Positions 6,782-15,724 of a DNA stretch of 64,000 nt are shown here, piece after piece. This DNA is from Roseibium sp. TrichSKD4 (GTDB lineage: Bacteria; Pseudomonadota; Alphaproteobacteria; Rhizobiales; Stappiaceae). The DNA lies in NCBI RefSeq assembly GCF_000148725.1, contig NZ_GL476314.1, positions 236,426-300,425 on the forward strand, read 5' to 3'. The notes beneath the pieces were generated by a model. The model saw only the letters and a program-made list of their open reading frames with translations. It was not told where the DNA came from and did not search any database. A program made the position numbers and the translations under genes. How positions within the stretch are numbered: the first letter of the stretch is position 1; every line of letters starts with the position of its first letter.

Positions 6782-9757
6782 ATGGGGCGAAGGAAACTTA
6801 TCAATGCCGGCGAGGCGCAAACACTGCTGGAACTTGCCGTAGATGAAGACAGCCTTATTCGTCATTACACACTCGATGCAGGCGATCGCCTCGAATGCGA
6901 ATTGCGCCGACGCCCCCACAACCAACTGGGCTTTGCCGTCCAGCTCTGTGTCATGCGTCACACTGGCCGCCTCTTGGGCGATGGCGAATTGCCACCAACG
7001 TTGATCATCGAATATTTGGCCGATCAGCTCGGCATTGAGCCGCGCCACTTTTCCATCTATGCGACGCGGACACAAACCAGGTTCGATCATAGTAGGCACC
7101 TGACAGAATATCTCGGTCTGCACCTCGCGAATAAGGACGATCGCCGTGCAGCCTTGGTTGCTGCTACAGACGCCGCCGCTTCTGGGGACAAGGGGTTACC
7201 GATCACCGAGGCGATTATCAAGGCTTTCCGGGACCGACGTGCCTTGCTTCCGTCCCTGCATTCCATTGTGAAGATCGGGATTGCAGGCCGGGCTCTCGCC
7301 AGGCGTCGTGCTGAGGCTGGCCTAATCTCGAACCTCACACCGGAGACGCTGGTATCTCTCGACGACTTGCTAACCGTCGAACCCGCGATCGGTCAGACGC
7401 GCTTTCACTGGCTGAAGTCGGCTCCGGAGGCTCCCGGCGCGCTGAACCTGGTCGGATTGATAGAACGAGTCATTTTTCTGCGTTCGCTCGGGATCGATCC
7501 CCGATTGCAAGCTCGTATTCCGTCTGGCCGTTGGGAACAGATGGTTCGTGAGGGAGATGCCACGCCGGCCTGGCTCGCCAACGACTTTACCGCCAGCCGT
7601 CGGCACGCGACACTTGTGGCACAGGTCATCAAGCTTGGTCAGAAGCTCACCGACGATGCGATGACCATGTTCATCAAATTGATCGGCCGTTTGTTCTCCA
7701 AGGCCAACAATCGCAAAAAGCAGCGCCATATGAACCCACGCGCCGAAACATCGAAGGTGTTGCGGCTGTTCCTCGACACAATCGTGGCTTTACAGGCCGC
7801 CAACGATACCGGTGAAGATGCGATCGACACATTGAACCGGCAGGTCGGCTGGAACCGGCTACTGCAAATCAAGCCAGGTCTCGAAGCCATCGTCGAAAGC
7901 AACAGCACTTCCCCGTTAGCGCTGGCGGCCGAGCAATACGGTAACCTTCGCAAATATGCGGCAGCTTTCCTCCAGAACTTCAACTTCCAGTCCCGCCGAC
8001 GTCACGATCCGCTGCTGGCCGCAATAGCAGTACTGCGATCGCTTTATGCCGAAGGAAGGCGTGTTCTTCCCGAGCGCGTTCCGGTTGCCCATCTTGCAAA
8101 GTCAGACAGGAAGCTGATCTTCGAGAATGGAAAGCCGGATCGCCGGCTTTATGAGATCGCGACGCTCGCTCATTTGCGTGATCGGCTCAGATCCCGCGAT
8201 GTCTGGGTCGAAGGCAGCCGGGCCTTCCGGCCGATCGATGAACATCTGATGTCAAGGTCCACTTTTGTCGCTCTCAAGGAGGAAGACAAACTGGGTCTCG
8301 GTGTGCAGAGAGACGGCGAGGCGTGGCTGACCGAGGTCCGGCAAATGATGGACTTAAACCTCAAACGGCTCGCGTATCGTGCCCGTAATGGAAAGCTCGA
8401 AGGCGTCAGGCTCGAGGCGGGAACCTTGATCGTGACGCCGCATGCCAGGGATGTTCCCGCTGCGGCCGAAGACTTGAACGCCGAGATCTCCGAAATGTAT
8501 CCGCTCGTCGAAATTCCCGACCTGCTCCGGGAAGTACATGAATGGACCGGTTTTGCCGACCAGTTCTCCCATGTCCGAACGGGAGACGTGCCGCGAAACA
8601 TTCCGGCGATGCTCGCAGGTGTGCTTGCGGACGGTACAAATCTCGGCCCGAAACGCATGGCCGGAGCTTCGAAAGGGATCAGCGCCCATCAAATAGGTTG
8701 GATGCGAACCTTCCACGCCCGGTCCGAGACCTATCGAGCGGCGCAGGCCTGCGTGACCGATGCACATACGCTTCATCCGCACTCGCGCCTTTGGGGTGAC
8801 GGAACGACCGCATCGTCTGACGGTCAATTCTTCCGGGCCAGCGATCGTGCGGCAAAGCGCGGTGACATCAACCTGCATTACGGCAGCGAACCGGGCACGA
8901 AATTCTACAGCGGACTTTCCGATCAGTACGGTTACTTCAGCATCCTGCCGATCAGCCCAACCGAGAGCGAAGCCGTCTATGTCCTGGACGGGCTGTTTGA
9001 CCACGACACCATCCTCGAAATCGAGGAACTGTTCACCGACACCGGCGGCGCCAGCGATCAGGTCTTCGGACTGTTCCCATTCGTTGGAAAGCGCTTCGCT
9101 CCCCGGCTGCGCAACATCAAGGACCGGAAATTCCATACCTTCGAAAGAGCCGATACCTACCCAGCCTTGGCCAATCATATTGGCACTCCGATCAACACCA
9201 CGCTCATTCTTGAGAATTGGGACGATCTCCTGCGCATAGGCGCGTCGGTCACAACGCGAACTGTCGCGCCATCAACCATCCTCAAGATGTTTGCCACCTC
9301 GTCGAAAGCCAACGACCTGGCCAAGGCGCTCCGTGAGATCGGTCGCATCGAACGGACACTGTTCATGATCGAATGGTATTCGAGCCAATCGCTGCGCCGG
9401 CGGTGCCAGGCTGGTCTCAACAAGGGTGAGGCTGCCCACAAACTCAAGCGTGCCGTATTTTTCCACGAACGCGGCGAAATACGCGACCGCTCCTATGACA
9501 GCCAGGCGTTTCGGGCCTCCGGACTGAACTTGGTAGTCAGTACCATCGTGCACTGGAACACCGTTTATCTCAGCCGGGCCGTCGCTCATCTGCGACAGCA
9601 GGGCCGGAAAATTACCGATGACGTGCTCAAGCACATCTCGCCGCTCCGTTGGGAGCATATCAATCTGACCGGCATCTACTCCTGGGACACGGAGAAACAA
9701 ATACCTGAAGGCTTCAGGACGTTACGGTCGCCTGGAAAAATTCTGCGGGCGGCATGA
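6782..9757 (+). CDS. tnpA: Tn3-family transposase
   Basis: This encodes 991 residues, full length for Tn3 TnpA. The N-terminal DUF4158 region ([20 protein letters not shown]) and the catalytic C-terminal DDE_Tnp_Tn3 region are present, including [13 protein letters not shown] with a catalytic Asp, [20 protein letters not shown], and the conserved ending [20 protein letters not shown]. It performs replicative transposition. ATG 6782 was chosen because AGGAG lies just upstream; TTG 6749 and ATG 6764 are in-frame alternatives. The stop lies 19 bp before the right inverted repeat. No frameshifts are seen. Confidence 0.92.
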   Translation: MGRRKLINAGEAQTLLELAVDEDSLIRHYTLDAGDRLECELRRRPHNQLGFAVQLCVMRHTGRLLGDGELPPTLIIEYLADQLGIEPRHFSIYATRTQTRFDHSRHLTEYLGLHLANKDDRRAALVAATDAAASGDKGLPITEAIIKAFRDRRALLPSLHSIVKIGIAGRALARRRAEAGLISNLTPETLVSLDDLLTVEPAIGQTRFHWLKSAPEAPGALNLVGLIERVIFLRSLGIDPRLQARIPSGRWEQMVREGDATPAWLANDFTASRRHATLVAQVIKLGQKLTDDAMTMFIKLIGRLFSKANNRKKQRHMNPRAETSKVLRLFLDTIVALQAANDTGEDAIDTLNRQVGWNRLLQIKPGLEAIVESNSTSPLALAAEQYGNLRKYAAAFLQNFNFQSRRRHDPLLAAIAVLRSLYAEGRRVLPERVPVAHLAKSDRKLIFENGKPDRRLYEIATLAHLRDRLRSRDVWVEGSRAFRPIDEHLMSRSTFVALKEEDKLGLGVQRDGEAWLTEVRQMMDLNLKRLAYRARNGKLEGVRLEAGTLIVTPHARDVPAAAEDLNAEISEMYPLVEIPDLLREVHEWTGFADQFSHVRTGDVPRNIPAMLAGVLADGTNLGPKRMAGASKGISAHQIGWMRTFHARSETYRAAQACVTDAHTLHPHSRLWGDGTTASSDGQFFRASDRAAKRGDINLHYGSEPGTKFYSGLSDQYGYFSILPISPTESEAVYVLDGLFDHDTILEIEELFTDTGGASDQVFGLFPFVGKRFAPRLRNIKDRKFHTFERADTYPALANHIGTPINTTLILENWDDLLRIGASVTTRTVAPSTILKMFATSSKANDLAKALREIGRIERTLFMIEWYSSQSLRRRCQAGLNKGEAAHKLKRAVFFHERGEIRDRSYDSQAFRASGLNLVVSTIVHWNTVYLSRAVAHLRQQGRKITDDVLKHISPLRWEHINLTGIYSWDTEKQIPEGFRTLRSPGKILRAA

Positions 9758-9776
9758 TGTTCACAATCCGTTCGCC

Positions 9777-9814
9777 CTTAGCGTGTCTACGGGAGCAAAT
9801 CTTGTTCTGACCCC
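9777..9814 (-). repeat. Tn3-family right inverted repeat (38 bp)
   Basis: Reverse complement begins GGGGTCAGAACAAGATTTG, matching the left repeat at 35 of 38 positions. Confidence 0.92.
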
Positions 9815-9819
9815 AACAA
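9815..9819 (+). repeat. Target-site duplication, right copy
   Basis: AACAA directly after the right inverted repeat, identical to 5989-5993. Confidence 0.9.
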
Positions 9820-10303
9820 GGTTTGCCGGTTCCCTGTGCCCGCCCGCATCAAGCAGGGTTAGCGCGGCCTTGATGTGGCGGCGCACCTTCGAAAAGGGCG
9901 GGTTCATCACGATACGGGGAAAGGCCACCTTGCCCCTGACCCGTTCAGCATAACCCAAAAAACATTCCTCTATGACCGGAACGCCAAGCGTTGCCACCTT
10001 GGCGGCAAGCTTGTGATGGCGTTCAACGGCGGTGATTTCCCCCTTGCTGTGGCCTGAAGCCAAAAGGGCGGACACAAGCGCGCCGGTTCCAGCGCTCGGC
10101 TCAAGCGTAGCGTAGTCGCCAGCCGGTCCCAGATAATCGACCATGCGGCGGGCAACATCGGACGGGGTGATGTGGCATTCACTGGCCTTGTCGATTACCA
10201 GCGGTTCGGCAATTTCCGGGGCCTGCGGCAAGGTTGGGCTAGTGCGGCGCTGCACGGCAACAAACATGGGTTTGTCGGGGCGCGTGTAAACAGATTTTCT
10301 CAT
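9815..10303 (-). pseudogene. DNA N6-adenine-type methyltransferase, N-terminal part interrupted by transposon
   Basis: From ATG 10303 the product contains a SAM-binding motif I (LEPSAGTGALVSALLASG) and a motif IV of the NPPF type (FPRIVMNPPFSKVRRHIKAA), as in N6-adenine DNA methyltransferases of plasmids and integrative elements. The frame is interrupted at 9815 by the Tn3-family transposon; the remaining 62 codons lie at 5803-5993. With motif I and NPPF both upstream of the break, the truncated protein might bind SAM, but it lacks its C-terminus and gains a tail of transposon-encoded residues. A start further upstream is possible because the frame is open to 10552. Confidence 0.75.
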
Positions 10304-10389
10304 GGCAGTGGTCCGGTTTTGCTGGGCGCGTGTCGGAGCAATCGAACGAGAGAGGAACTCCTTTCCCTCTCGTCTGTTCTCTTTGCCTG

Positions 10390-11040
10390 TCATGCGGCTT
10401 TTGGCGCTGTAGTCACGCTGTCCGGTGTCGGGTGCTCCTTGCTGTCGGTCAGGAACACGGCCACGCGCGGGCAGGAATGATACGGGCCTTTGTGCTCCGG
10501 GTCGGGCGCGACCTTGAAGCGGAAGCTCCCGCAAAGGCTGGTTTCGACCCAACGGGCTTCGCTATGGATTTTGGCATAGGCTGCCCTGGTCATGTCCACC
10601 TGCCGAAACAGGCGCGGTTCGTGTCCGTTATACCGGTTGACTGCTGCAACCTCCACGGCCCGAAAATTCAGGATCGGCGGCAAGGCCGGTTTTTTGTTCG
10701 GCACGACATAGCCAATGGACTGCATCAACTCCCGCCAGTCCTCGGCGGCAAGGTCAAGGCTCGTGCCGTTTGCCAGATGAAGCGGCAGGGGTGCGGAACT
10801 GGTCAGGACAAAGCCGGTTTCGCTCGTCTCTACTGCCGGTTTATGGGCTCCATATTCACTGGCAAAGGCTTGAAGAATGACCGGCGTCAACTCGCCTTCA
10901 TACCGCTCGACGGTTCCAAGCAAATCGCGTTCATAAGCCAGCCGGTTCAAAATATGGTCAATCCAGCGGCGGCGGTAAGGGCTGTCCATGACGGCTTGGG
11001 CATTGGTCATGGAGCGCTCGCGCAAGTCCTGAGCCGTCAT
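10390..11040 (-). CDS. DUF3560-type plasmid protein, second part
   Basis: From ATG 11040 this 216-residue frame begins MTAQDLRERSMTNAQAVMDS and continues through SPYRRRWIDHILNRLAYERD and a cysteine-containing end. In the plasmid DUF3560 proteins I know, these segments directly follow the sequence encoded by the neighbouring frame (11037-11534), so this is probably the C-terminal half of one ancestral protein. The two frames overlap as ATGA, which could allow translational coupling and two separate polypeptides, or could be the chance result of a one-base indel. Function is unknown; DUF3560 genes are common next to methyltransferase genes on such plasmids. Confidence 0.6.
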   Translation of the reverse strand: MTAQDLRERSMTNAQAVMDSPYRRRWIDHILNRLAYERDLLGTVERYEGELTPVILQAFASEYGAHKPAVETSETGFVLTSSAPLPLHLANGTSLDLAAEDWRELMQSIGYVVPNKKPALPPILNFRAVEVAAVNRYNGHEPRLFRQVDMTRAAYAKIHSEARWVETSLCGSFRFKVAPDPEHKGPYHSCPRVAVFLTDSKEHPTPDSVTTAPKAA

Positions 11041-11534
11041 GCCCCTTGCCTGTAGGCTTGCAAGTGATCCCAATAGACCAGATCACCGGTTTTAAGGCGC
11101 ATTCCTGCAAGTTTTTCGATTGCCTCGTCGCTGGTTGCCTGTCCCCAGACCTTGAGGCATAGGGCGGCATGGTTGAGCGTCCTTTGAATGTCCCTCAGCT
11201 CTGCAAGCAGGGTTTTAATCCGGTTCCTGCGGGTCTTGGGGTTGTTCTTCATGTTGGCGAAGCGTTCAACGCCGGCCGCCTTCCATTGCCAGTATTGAAC
11301 AGCCTTTGCAGCCCTGACCGATTTGTCCATTGCGTTGTGCATGCGTTCTTGCGTCTTGCGGGCCTTGGCTTCCGAGTGATGCCCGACAAGGATCGGTTGC
11401 CCCATGTAAAACGCCTGCGACAGGTCATCGGCGGCGCGCATGAAGGCGTTTGACTGGTGGCTGCGCTTGTCTCCGAGTGCGTCCAGCCGCTCTGCCTTTG
11501 CCTCTGCCCGTTCCGCCAGTGTGGTGGTAATCAT
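11037..11534 (-). CDS. DUF3560-type plasmid protein, first part
   Basis: This 165-residue frame carries the DUF3560 signature (MGQPILVGHHSEAKARKTQE, then QYWQWKAAGVERFANMKNNP). It ends in TGA overlapping the ATG of the downstream frame, so the family protein appears split at about two thirds of its length. The start is notable: GGGATGATTACC is the terminal sequence of the adjacent IS3 copy, so the ATG used (11534) lies in the IS end and the first native codons are ACC ACC ACA. The IS insertion seems to have replaced the original start and upstream region. Confidence 0.65.
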   Translation of the reverse strand: MITTTLAERAEAKAERLDALGDKRSHQSNAFMRAADDLSQAFYMGQPILVGHHSEAKARKTQERMHNAMDKSVRAAKAVQYWQWKAAGVERFANMKNNPKTRRNRIKTLLAELRDIQRTLNHAALCLKVWGQATSDEAIEKLAGMRLKTGDLVYWDHLQAYRQGA

Positions 11535-11564
11535 CCCATTTTTGATGGGTTTCAAAACTGGACT

Positions 11565-12406
11565 TCAGGCCGCCAATTTCAGTTTCATTGCGGGTGTAAT
11601 TCCACCGATGGCATGTTGGGCCGTTCATTGTTGTATGTCCATAGCCAGCGCGTGGCGTGATCCTGTGCCTCCTCAATCGTTTCGAATATGTACTGGCCGA
11701 GCCATTCATGGCGGACAGTTCGGTTATAGCGTTCAACATAGGCGTTCTGTTGCGGTTTGCCGGGCTGGATATACTCCAGCCCAATGCCGCGTCTTGAAGC
11801 CCATATTTGTAGCGCGGAACTGACATTTTCGGGGCCATTGTCCACCCGAATGTTCAGCGGTGTCCCACGCCATTCGATGATCCTTTCCAGGGTGCGTATG
11901 ACACGTAGGGCGGGAATGGAGATGTCCACCTCAATGCCCAACCCTTCCCGGTTGAAGTCATCCAGAACATTCAAGGTTCTGAAGCTGCGCCCGTCGGCCA
12001 ACTGATCAGACATGAAGTCCATCGACCACGTCATGTTCGGGCCATCAGGAACAGCCAAGGGCACAGGTTTTTCCCGAACCAACCGCTTCTTCGGCTTGAT
12101 GCGCAGGTTCAACTCCAGCGACCGATAGATCCGCCGAACGCGCTTGTGGTTCTATGCATATCCTTTGACATTGCGCAGATAAAGAAAGCAAAGGCCGAAC
12201 CCCCAAGTGCGATGCGTTGTCGTCAGCCGAACCAGCCAATCCGCGATCTCGGCATTCTCATCGCACAGTTTGCGTTCATAGCGATAGCAGCTTTCGCTGA
12301 TCTGGAAAGTCCGACAGGCAAGCCAATGCTCACGCCACACTGTCGAACAGCTCTGATGGCCATCTCCTTGCGTTGAGACGGCCGAGCTACTTTTTTCCCA
12401 AAGCAT
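11565..12406 (-). pseudogene. IS3-family OrfB (DDE integrase) with nonsense and frameshift
   Basis: The frame reads TFQISESCYRYERKL through the rve core ([20 protein letters not shown], then [20 protein letters not shown]) to the C-terminus. After NVKGYA there is a TAG where relatives have a Trp (TGG), within the same frame, so it is a nonsense change. Near the end, a small deletion after ERPNM shifts the frame away from the ending [13 protein letters not shown] seen in the copy at 1040-1314. Both defects suggest the copy is dead unless suppressed. Confidence 0.8.
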
Positions 12407-12650
12407 CCTTCAGCAGCTCGTTCTGCATCGCCATCTCGGCATACATCTTCTTCAGGCGCCGGTTTTCCTCGGCCATGGACTTCATTTCAGTCATCAGGGA
12501 CGCATCCATGCCGCCATATTTGGATCGCCAATTGTAGTAAGTCGCGTTGCTGATCCCGTGTTCCCGGCAAAGGTCAGCGACCGGCACACCGCTCTCACCC
12601 TGCTTCAAGATTGCCAGGATCTGGCTTTCCGTAAATCTCGATTTCTTCAT
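12387..12650 (-). CDS. IS3-family transposase OrfA
   Basis: From ATG 12650 this 87-residue protein begins MKKSRFTESQILAILKQGE, has the helix-turn-helix VADLCREHGISNATYYNWRS and a C-terminal coiled coil (EENRRLKKMYAEMAMQNELL). It is the DNA-binding half of the transposase and overlaps orfB by about 20 nt. The gene is intact. Confidence 0.85.
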   Translation of the reverse strand: MKKSRFTESQILAILKQGESGVPVADLCREHGISNATYYNWRSKYGGMDASLMTEMKSMAEENRRLKKMYAEMAMQNELLKDALGKK

Positions 12651-12720
12651 CTCGTTCTCCATCCATATCAAAGGCCGGAGAAGTCTAATTTTCAACCCTA
12701 TGTTTTTCGGGGACGATTAC

Positions 12721-13068
12721 CCTACGACCGAAACGCCGAAAACTTTCTTTCCGCACTCTGCCTTGCCGCAACCATCTGCTACTGGTTATGAGTCCGAAGC
12801 CTAGGCATGCTACGTAAATAATCCCTATCGGACAATCGATTGATAAATATTTTTTTATCGATTATAATTAATTACTTTACTATTTATGATTCTGCCGCGA
12901 AAAATTACGAATTATCTTTATTGTAAAATAATTCCACACTCTAAAATACACATACAAAGACAATAAGTCTGCCGCATCGAACTATTAATATAGTTCGACA
13001 GCAGTAAGACTTTAGGTTGACTTATATTCAACAGGGTTATGCGAGAATACCAAGAGGAGGACTCTCGA
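12721..13068. other. AT-rich intergenic region upstream of a candidate effector
   Basis: No gene. The base composition changes sharply from GC-rich IS sequence to AT-rich DNA (12820-13030), typical of a regulatory region of foreign origin. It holds the inverted repeat described at 12977-12998. I could not pick convincing -35/-10 boxes. Confidence 0.4.
12977..12998. promoter_or_regulatory. Operator-like inverted repeat
   Basis: TCGAACTAT and ATAGTTCGA pair perfectly around TAAT. It lies 71-92 bp upstream of the start at 13069, in otherwise unstructured AT-rich DNA, so a transcription-factor site is plausible. No identical copy was found upstream of the other effector genes. Confidence 0.4.
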
Positions 13069-14574
13069 ATGCTTAGACCAATTAGAACCGGAACACCCAC
13101 TCTCCCCCGGCCCCAACTAAGAGTAACTCCCCAAACCCCAAGAGTTCAGACAACCAAACCAGGGGCTCTCCCAAGGCCGCAAAAATCTCCAAGCTCTGCG
13201 GTGGTCCAACAAAGACCTGTTTCTACCCCCCAACAACAGTGGCAAGCGAAGCCCAGGCAATCACCGCAACAAGTTATGGAGCATAAGCCTTCTTCTGTCC
13301 CGCAGCAACTTGGCGCTCCACATTGGCCAATCCCCGAAGATGCGAAGACGGAATTTGAGGCCCGCGCGCAAACAGTATTTATTATTCTGAGCGGCGGTGT
13401 GTTAGAAGATGTTCCGAAAGAAGATTATCGGAACATATTGATATCTAATCTTCATGCCTTGGGATATTTGGATAATTTTGAGCCGGAGAATTTTAGCTCA
13501 CTGGAGGTATTGGAGCGAACACTCAATCTCGATACAATTGCCAAATATTTAAAACCGCATCAAATACTGGAACTAGGTATTCTGGGGACAGTTAATAGTC
13601 AAGAGGGTTTGTCTTTTCTAGATAAAGCGTTTGAAATTTTAGAATATGGTGATGATTACCAAGCTGCTTTGAACCTTGGATGGGACGGAGCGGAACAGAG
13701 AGTATCACTTCGTGTTGAAAAAATTGGCGACATGCTCTCCAAAATTCCAGAAGAACGCTTAAATATAATTAAAGGAAAAATATCGTCCGCGTATCACCAA
13801 ATTCGAGAATCTTTTGCGGCACAAATCGAAGAACTGACTAAAGTTGACGAGAGAGGTGATAAGATTGGTAATGATGGTCAAATCAATAGGCTTATAAACC
13901 TGGGTGCTTGGTTCGACGAACTCAGTCACCAACTAAGGGATGGACAACCAGCCCCGGAGCCAGAAGCAAAGAACGACACCGAAGATTTTTACTTCCCGGA
14001 GGCTGAATTGGGCTTCGTTCCGCTTTCCGTCCCCGCAGCGATATTGGACAATATTGCCGATCGCGTGTCTATGATTTTAACTAGTGAAAATCAGGTGACT
14101 TCGCCAGAAAATACCATAAATGATATGGTGGATGACGCTTCGGTACAAGGGTTCGTAAGAAGTAATCTTTACAATGAGCAATTTAGTAAAGAAAATCTTA
14201 TTGATATCACTGAAGAAGGTGACAACTTACTTTTCCACTTTAAAGATGGAATTTTAAAGTTCTCAAATCGGACCCCAACGAATTTAGAATATCGTGGTTC
14301 GAACTTGAAGGAATACGCAACAAAAAATTCTTGGACTAATTTGGCAGAATTGACGAAGGGAAACATTGACCTTTTTAGGATCGCAACAAACCAGAGCATA
14401 GCTAATCTTCTATATAGCTTGGCACAAGATGTCGGGGCAGTCTCGCCACAAGGCATACGAGATGTCATACAGCATTTCTCAAGTAATTATAATAATGCAA
14501 ATCTCAATATAGACAGGATAGAACAGATAACAGAAATAGTTCTCAATTTGCACGAGAGGCTTCGGGCTTCGTAG
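13069..14574 (+). CDS. Proline-rich candidate T3SS effector A
   Basis: This 501-residue protein has no family I recognise. Residues 1-85 are rich in Pro, Gln and Arg and contain repeated KP(G/S)xxP units (TTKPGALPRPQ, QRPVSTPQQ, EHKPSSVPQQ). The same kind of N-terminus opens the proteins at 41901-44366, 55298-56166 and 56720-59854. The remaining 410 residues look globular, acidic and helical, without membrane segments or catalytic motifs that I can identify. ATG 13069 was preferred over ATG 13039 because GAGGAGG precedes it and it gives an MLRPI start shared with the 55298 protein. Inferred: a secreted substrate of the nearby T3SS, separated from it by mobile elements. Confidence 0.7.
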   Translation: MLRPIRTGTPTLPRPQLRVTPQTPRVQTTKPGALPRPQKSPSSAVVQQRPVSTPQQQWQAKPRQSPQQVMEHKPSSVPQQLGAPHWPIPEDAKTEFEARAQTVFIILSGGVLEDVPKEDYRNILISNLHALGYLDNFEPENFSSLEVLERTLNLDTIAKYLKPHQILELGILGTVNSQEGLSFLDKAFEILEYGDDYQAALNLGWDGAEQRVSLRVEKIGDMLSKIPEERLNIIKGKISSAYHQIRESFAAQIEELTKVDERGDKIGNDGQINRLINLGAWFDELSHQLRDGQPAPEPEAKNDTEDFYFPEAELGFVPLSVPAAILDNIADRVSMILTSENQVTSPENTINDMVDDASVQGFVRSNLYNEQFSKENLIDITEEGDNLLFHFKDGILKFSNRTPTNLEYRGSNLKEYATKNSWTNLAELTKGNIDLFRIATNQSIANLLYSLAQDVGAVSPQGIRDVIQHFSSNYNNANLNIDRIEQITEIVLNLHERLRAS

Positions 14575-14614
14575 CCAGTAGTATAGTCTCCCTGAAAAAC
14601 TCCGGGATGCTTTG

Positions 14615-15686
14615 TGACCTGAGACCCAATCCTCTTCCGGCTTAGCGCGGAGTCCTTTGGTTGATTTTTGGTCTCATGCGGCCTGTGTCTGCAATATCTT
14701 TTTCAATGCGAATTCGTGGGGCGTGAGATTGCCCAGGGATGAGTGGGGTCTGTTTCGGTTGTAGTCGTCCTTCCATGCGGTGATTTGGGATCGGGCTTCG
14801 GAAAGCGACGAGAACAGCGTCTCGTTGAGACACTCATCCCTGAAGCTACCGTTGAAACTCTCGACGAAGCCGTTCTGCATCGTTTCGCCGGGCTGGATGT
14901 AATGCCTCCCCTGACTCCATTTGAGCACCGCCATGCTGGTCAATTCGGTTCCGTTGTCAGAGACCACGGTGACCGGTTTGGCGCGCAGACGGATGAGCGC
15001 ATCAAGTTCACGGGTGACCCGCAAGCCGGACAATGAAGTATCGGCCACAAGCGCCAGGTACTCGCAGCTGTAATCATCGACCACCTGCAGAACCCGGAAA
15101 CGGCGGCCGTCCGTAAAGGCATCCGACACGAAGTCCAGGCTTCGCCGCTCGTTTGTCCTGCCCGGCAACACCATCGGCCGTCTGCGGCCCAAAGCTCACT
15201 TCCGGCCACGACGTTTGCGGACGTGAAGCTTTTCCTCGCGATAGAGGCGTCTCAGCTTCTTCTGATTCATTCGGATGCCCTGACGCTCCAGCATCAGGTG
15301 AATGCGCCTGTAGCCGAAGCACCGGCGCTCTCCGGCAACCTTCCTCATGGCTTCACGCAGATCGGCATCATCTGGTCGAAGACCGCACACGCCCGACGCT
15401 GGCTCACGCCGTGCGCTCCGCACAGGTGAGCCGCAGCTTCCCGTCGTGCACCGGGCGTTACCATTTTTTGAAGCAACATCCTTCAGCATGGCGTTGTCGA
15501 GCATGGCTTCCGCCAAGAGCCTCTTCAGCTTGCGGGCATCGGAAACGTCCATCCCGCCGAACTTGGCCTTGTATTTGTAGAAGGTCGCTTCCGAGATGCC
15601 GTGCTTGCGGCAGACATCCACCGTCTTCATCCCGGCTTCCTGCTCCCGCAGCATGCCGATGATCTGTTCCTCTGTGAACCGTGAAC
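14615..15686 (-). mobile_element. IS3-family element truncated at its 5' end by a Tn3-family element
   Basis: The 3' end carries TGACCTGAGACCC at 14615, the same terminal word as the element at 1353-1902. The 5' end is missing: the orfA start codon has been replaced by the end of the Tn3-family element at 15687. Confidence 0.75.
14674..15686 (-). pseudogene. IS3-family OrfA-OrfB, degenerate
   Basis: One frame covers the remains of orfA (RFTEEQIIGMLREQEAGMKT, VCRKHGISEATFYKYKAKFG) and orfB (ERRCFGYRRIHLMLERQG; catalytic core [49 protein letters not shown]). The coiled coil of OrfA lacks about eight codons, OrfA and OrfB are joined in phase, and a TGA at 15196-15198 replaces an Arg codon in KRRGRKRALG. 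No start codon remains, and the frame runs upstream into the Tn3 transposase. Confidence 0.75.
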
Positions 15687-15724
15687 GGGTCCGGCCCAAC
15701 AAAGGTACCGAAACCACCACAGGA
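15687..15724 (+). repeat. Second Tn3-family element, left inverted repeat
   Basis: 38 bp starting GGGTCCGGCCCAACAAAGG. It matches the right repeat except at positions 7, 8 and 24. Coding frames of the transposase run through it into the IS3 remnant. Confidence 0.88.

Larger units (their letters stand above)
5994..9814. mobile_element. Complete Tn3-family transposon
   Basis: This 3821-bp element is bounded by 38-bp inverted repeats (5994-6031 and 9777-9814) that match at 35 of 38 positions and start GGGGTCAGAACAAGATTTG. It is flanked by the direct repeat AACAA. It contains only a divergent resolvase (minus) and transposase (plus), both apparently intact, with the presumed res site between them (6621-6781, where TTGTGGACAGG/TTTTGGACAGG words recur). 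There are no passenger genes. It is inserted in the methyltransferase gene, so the insertion is recent enough that both halves remain in phase. Confidence 0.92.
11527..12720 (-). mobile_element. IS3-family (IS407-like) element, complete ends but broken orfB
   Basis: This 1194-bp element has ends that read GTAATCATCCC (right-hand end, plus strand 11527) and, on the minus strand from 12720, GTAATCGTCCC, giving a short imperfect inverted repeat. orfA is intact; orfB has a UAG and a C-terminal frameshift. No clear target duplication is visible. Partial copies of the same element lie at 1040-1352 and 54847-55227. Confidence 0.8.

Noticed and set aside
8354-9178. 274-codon minus-strand frame inside tnpA
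   Set aside because: Shadow of the Tn3 transposase.
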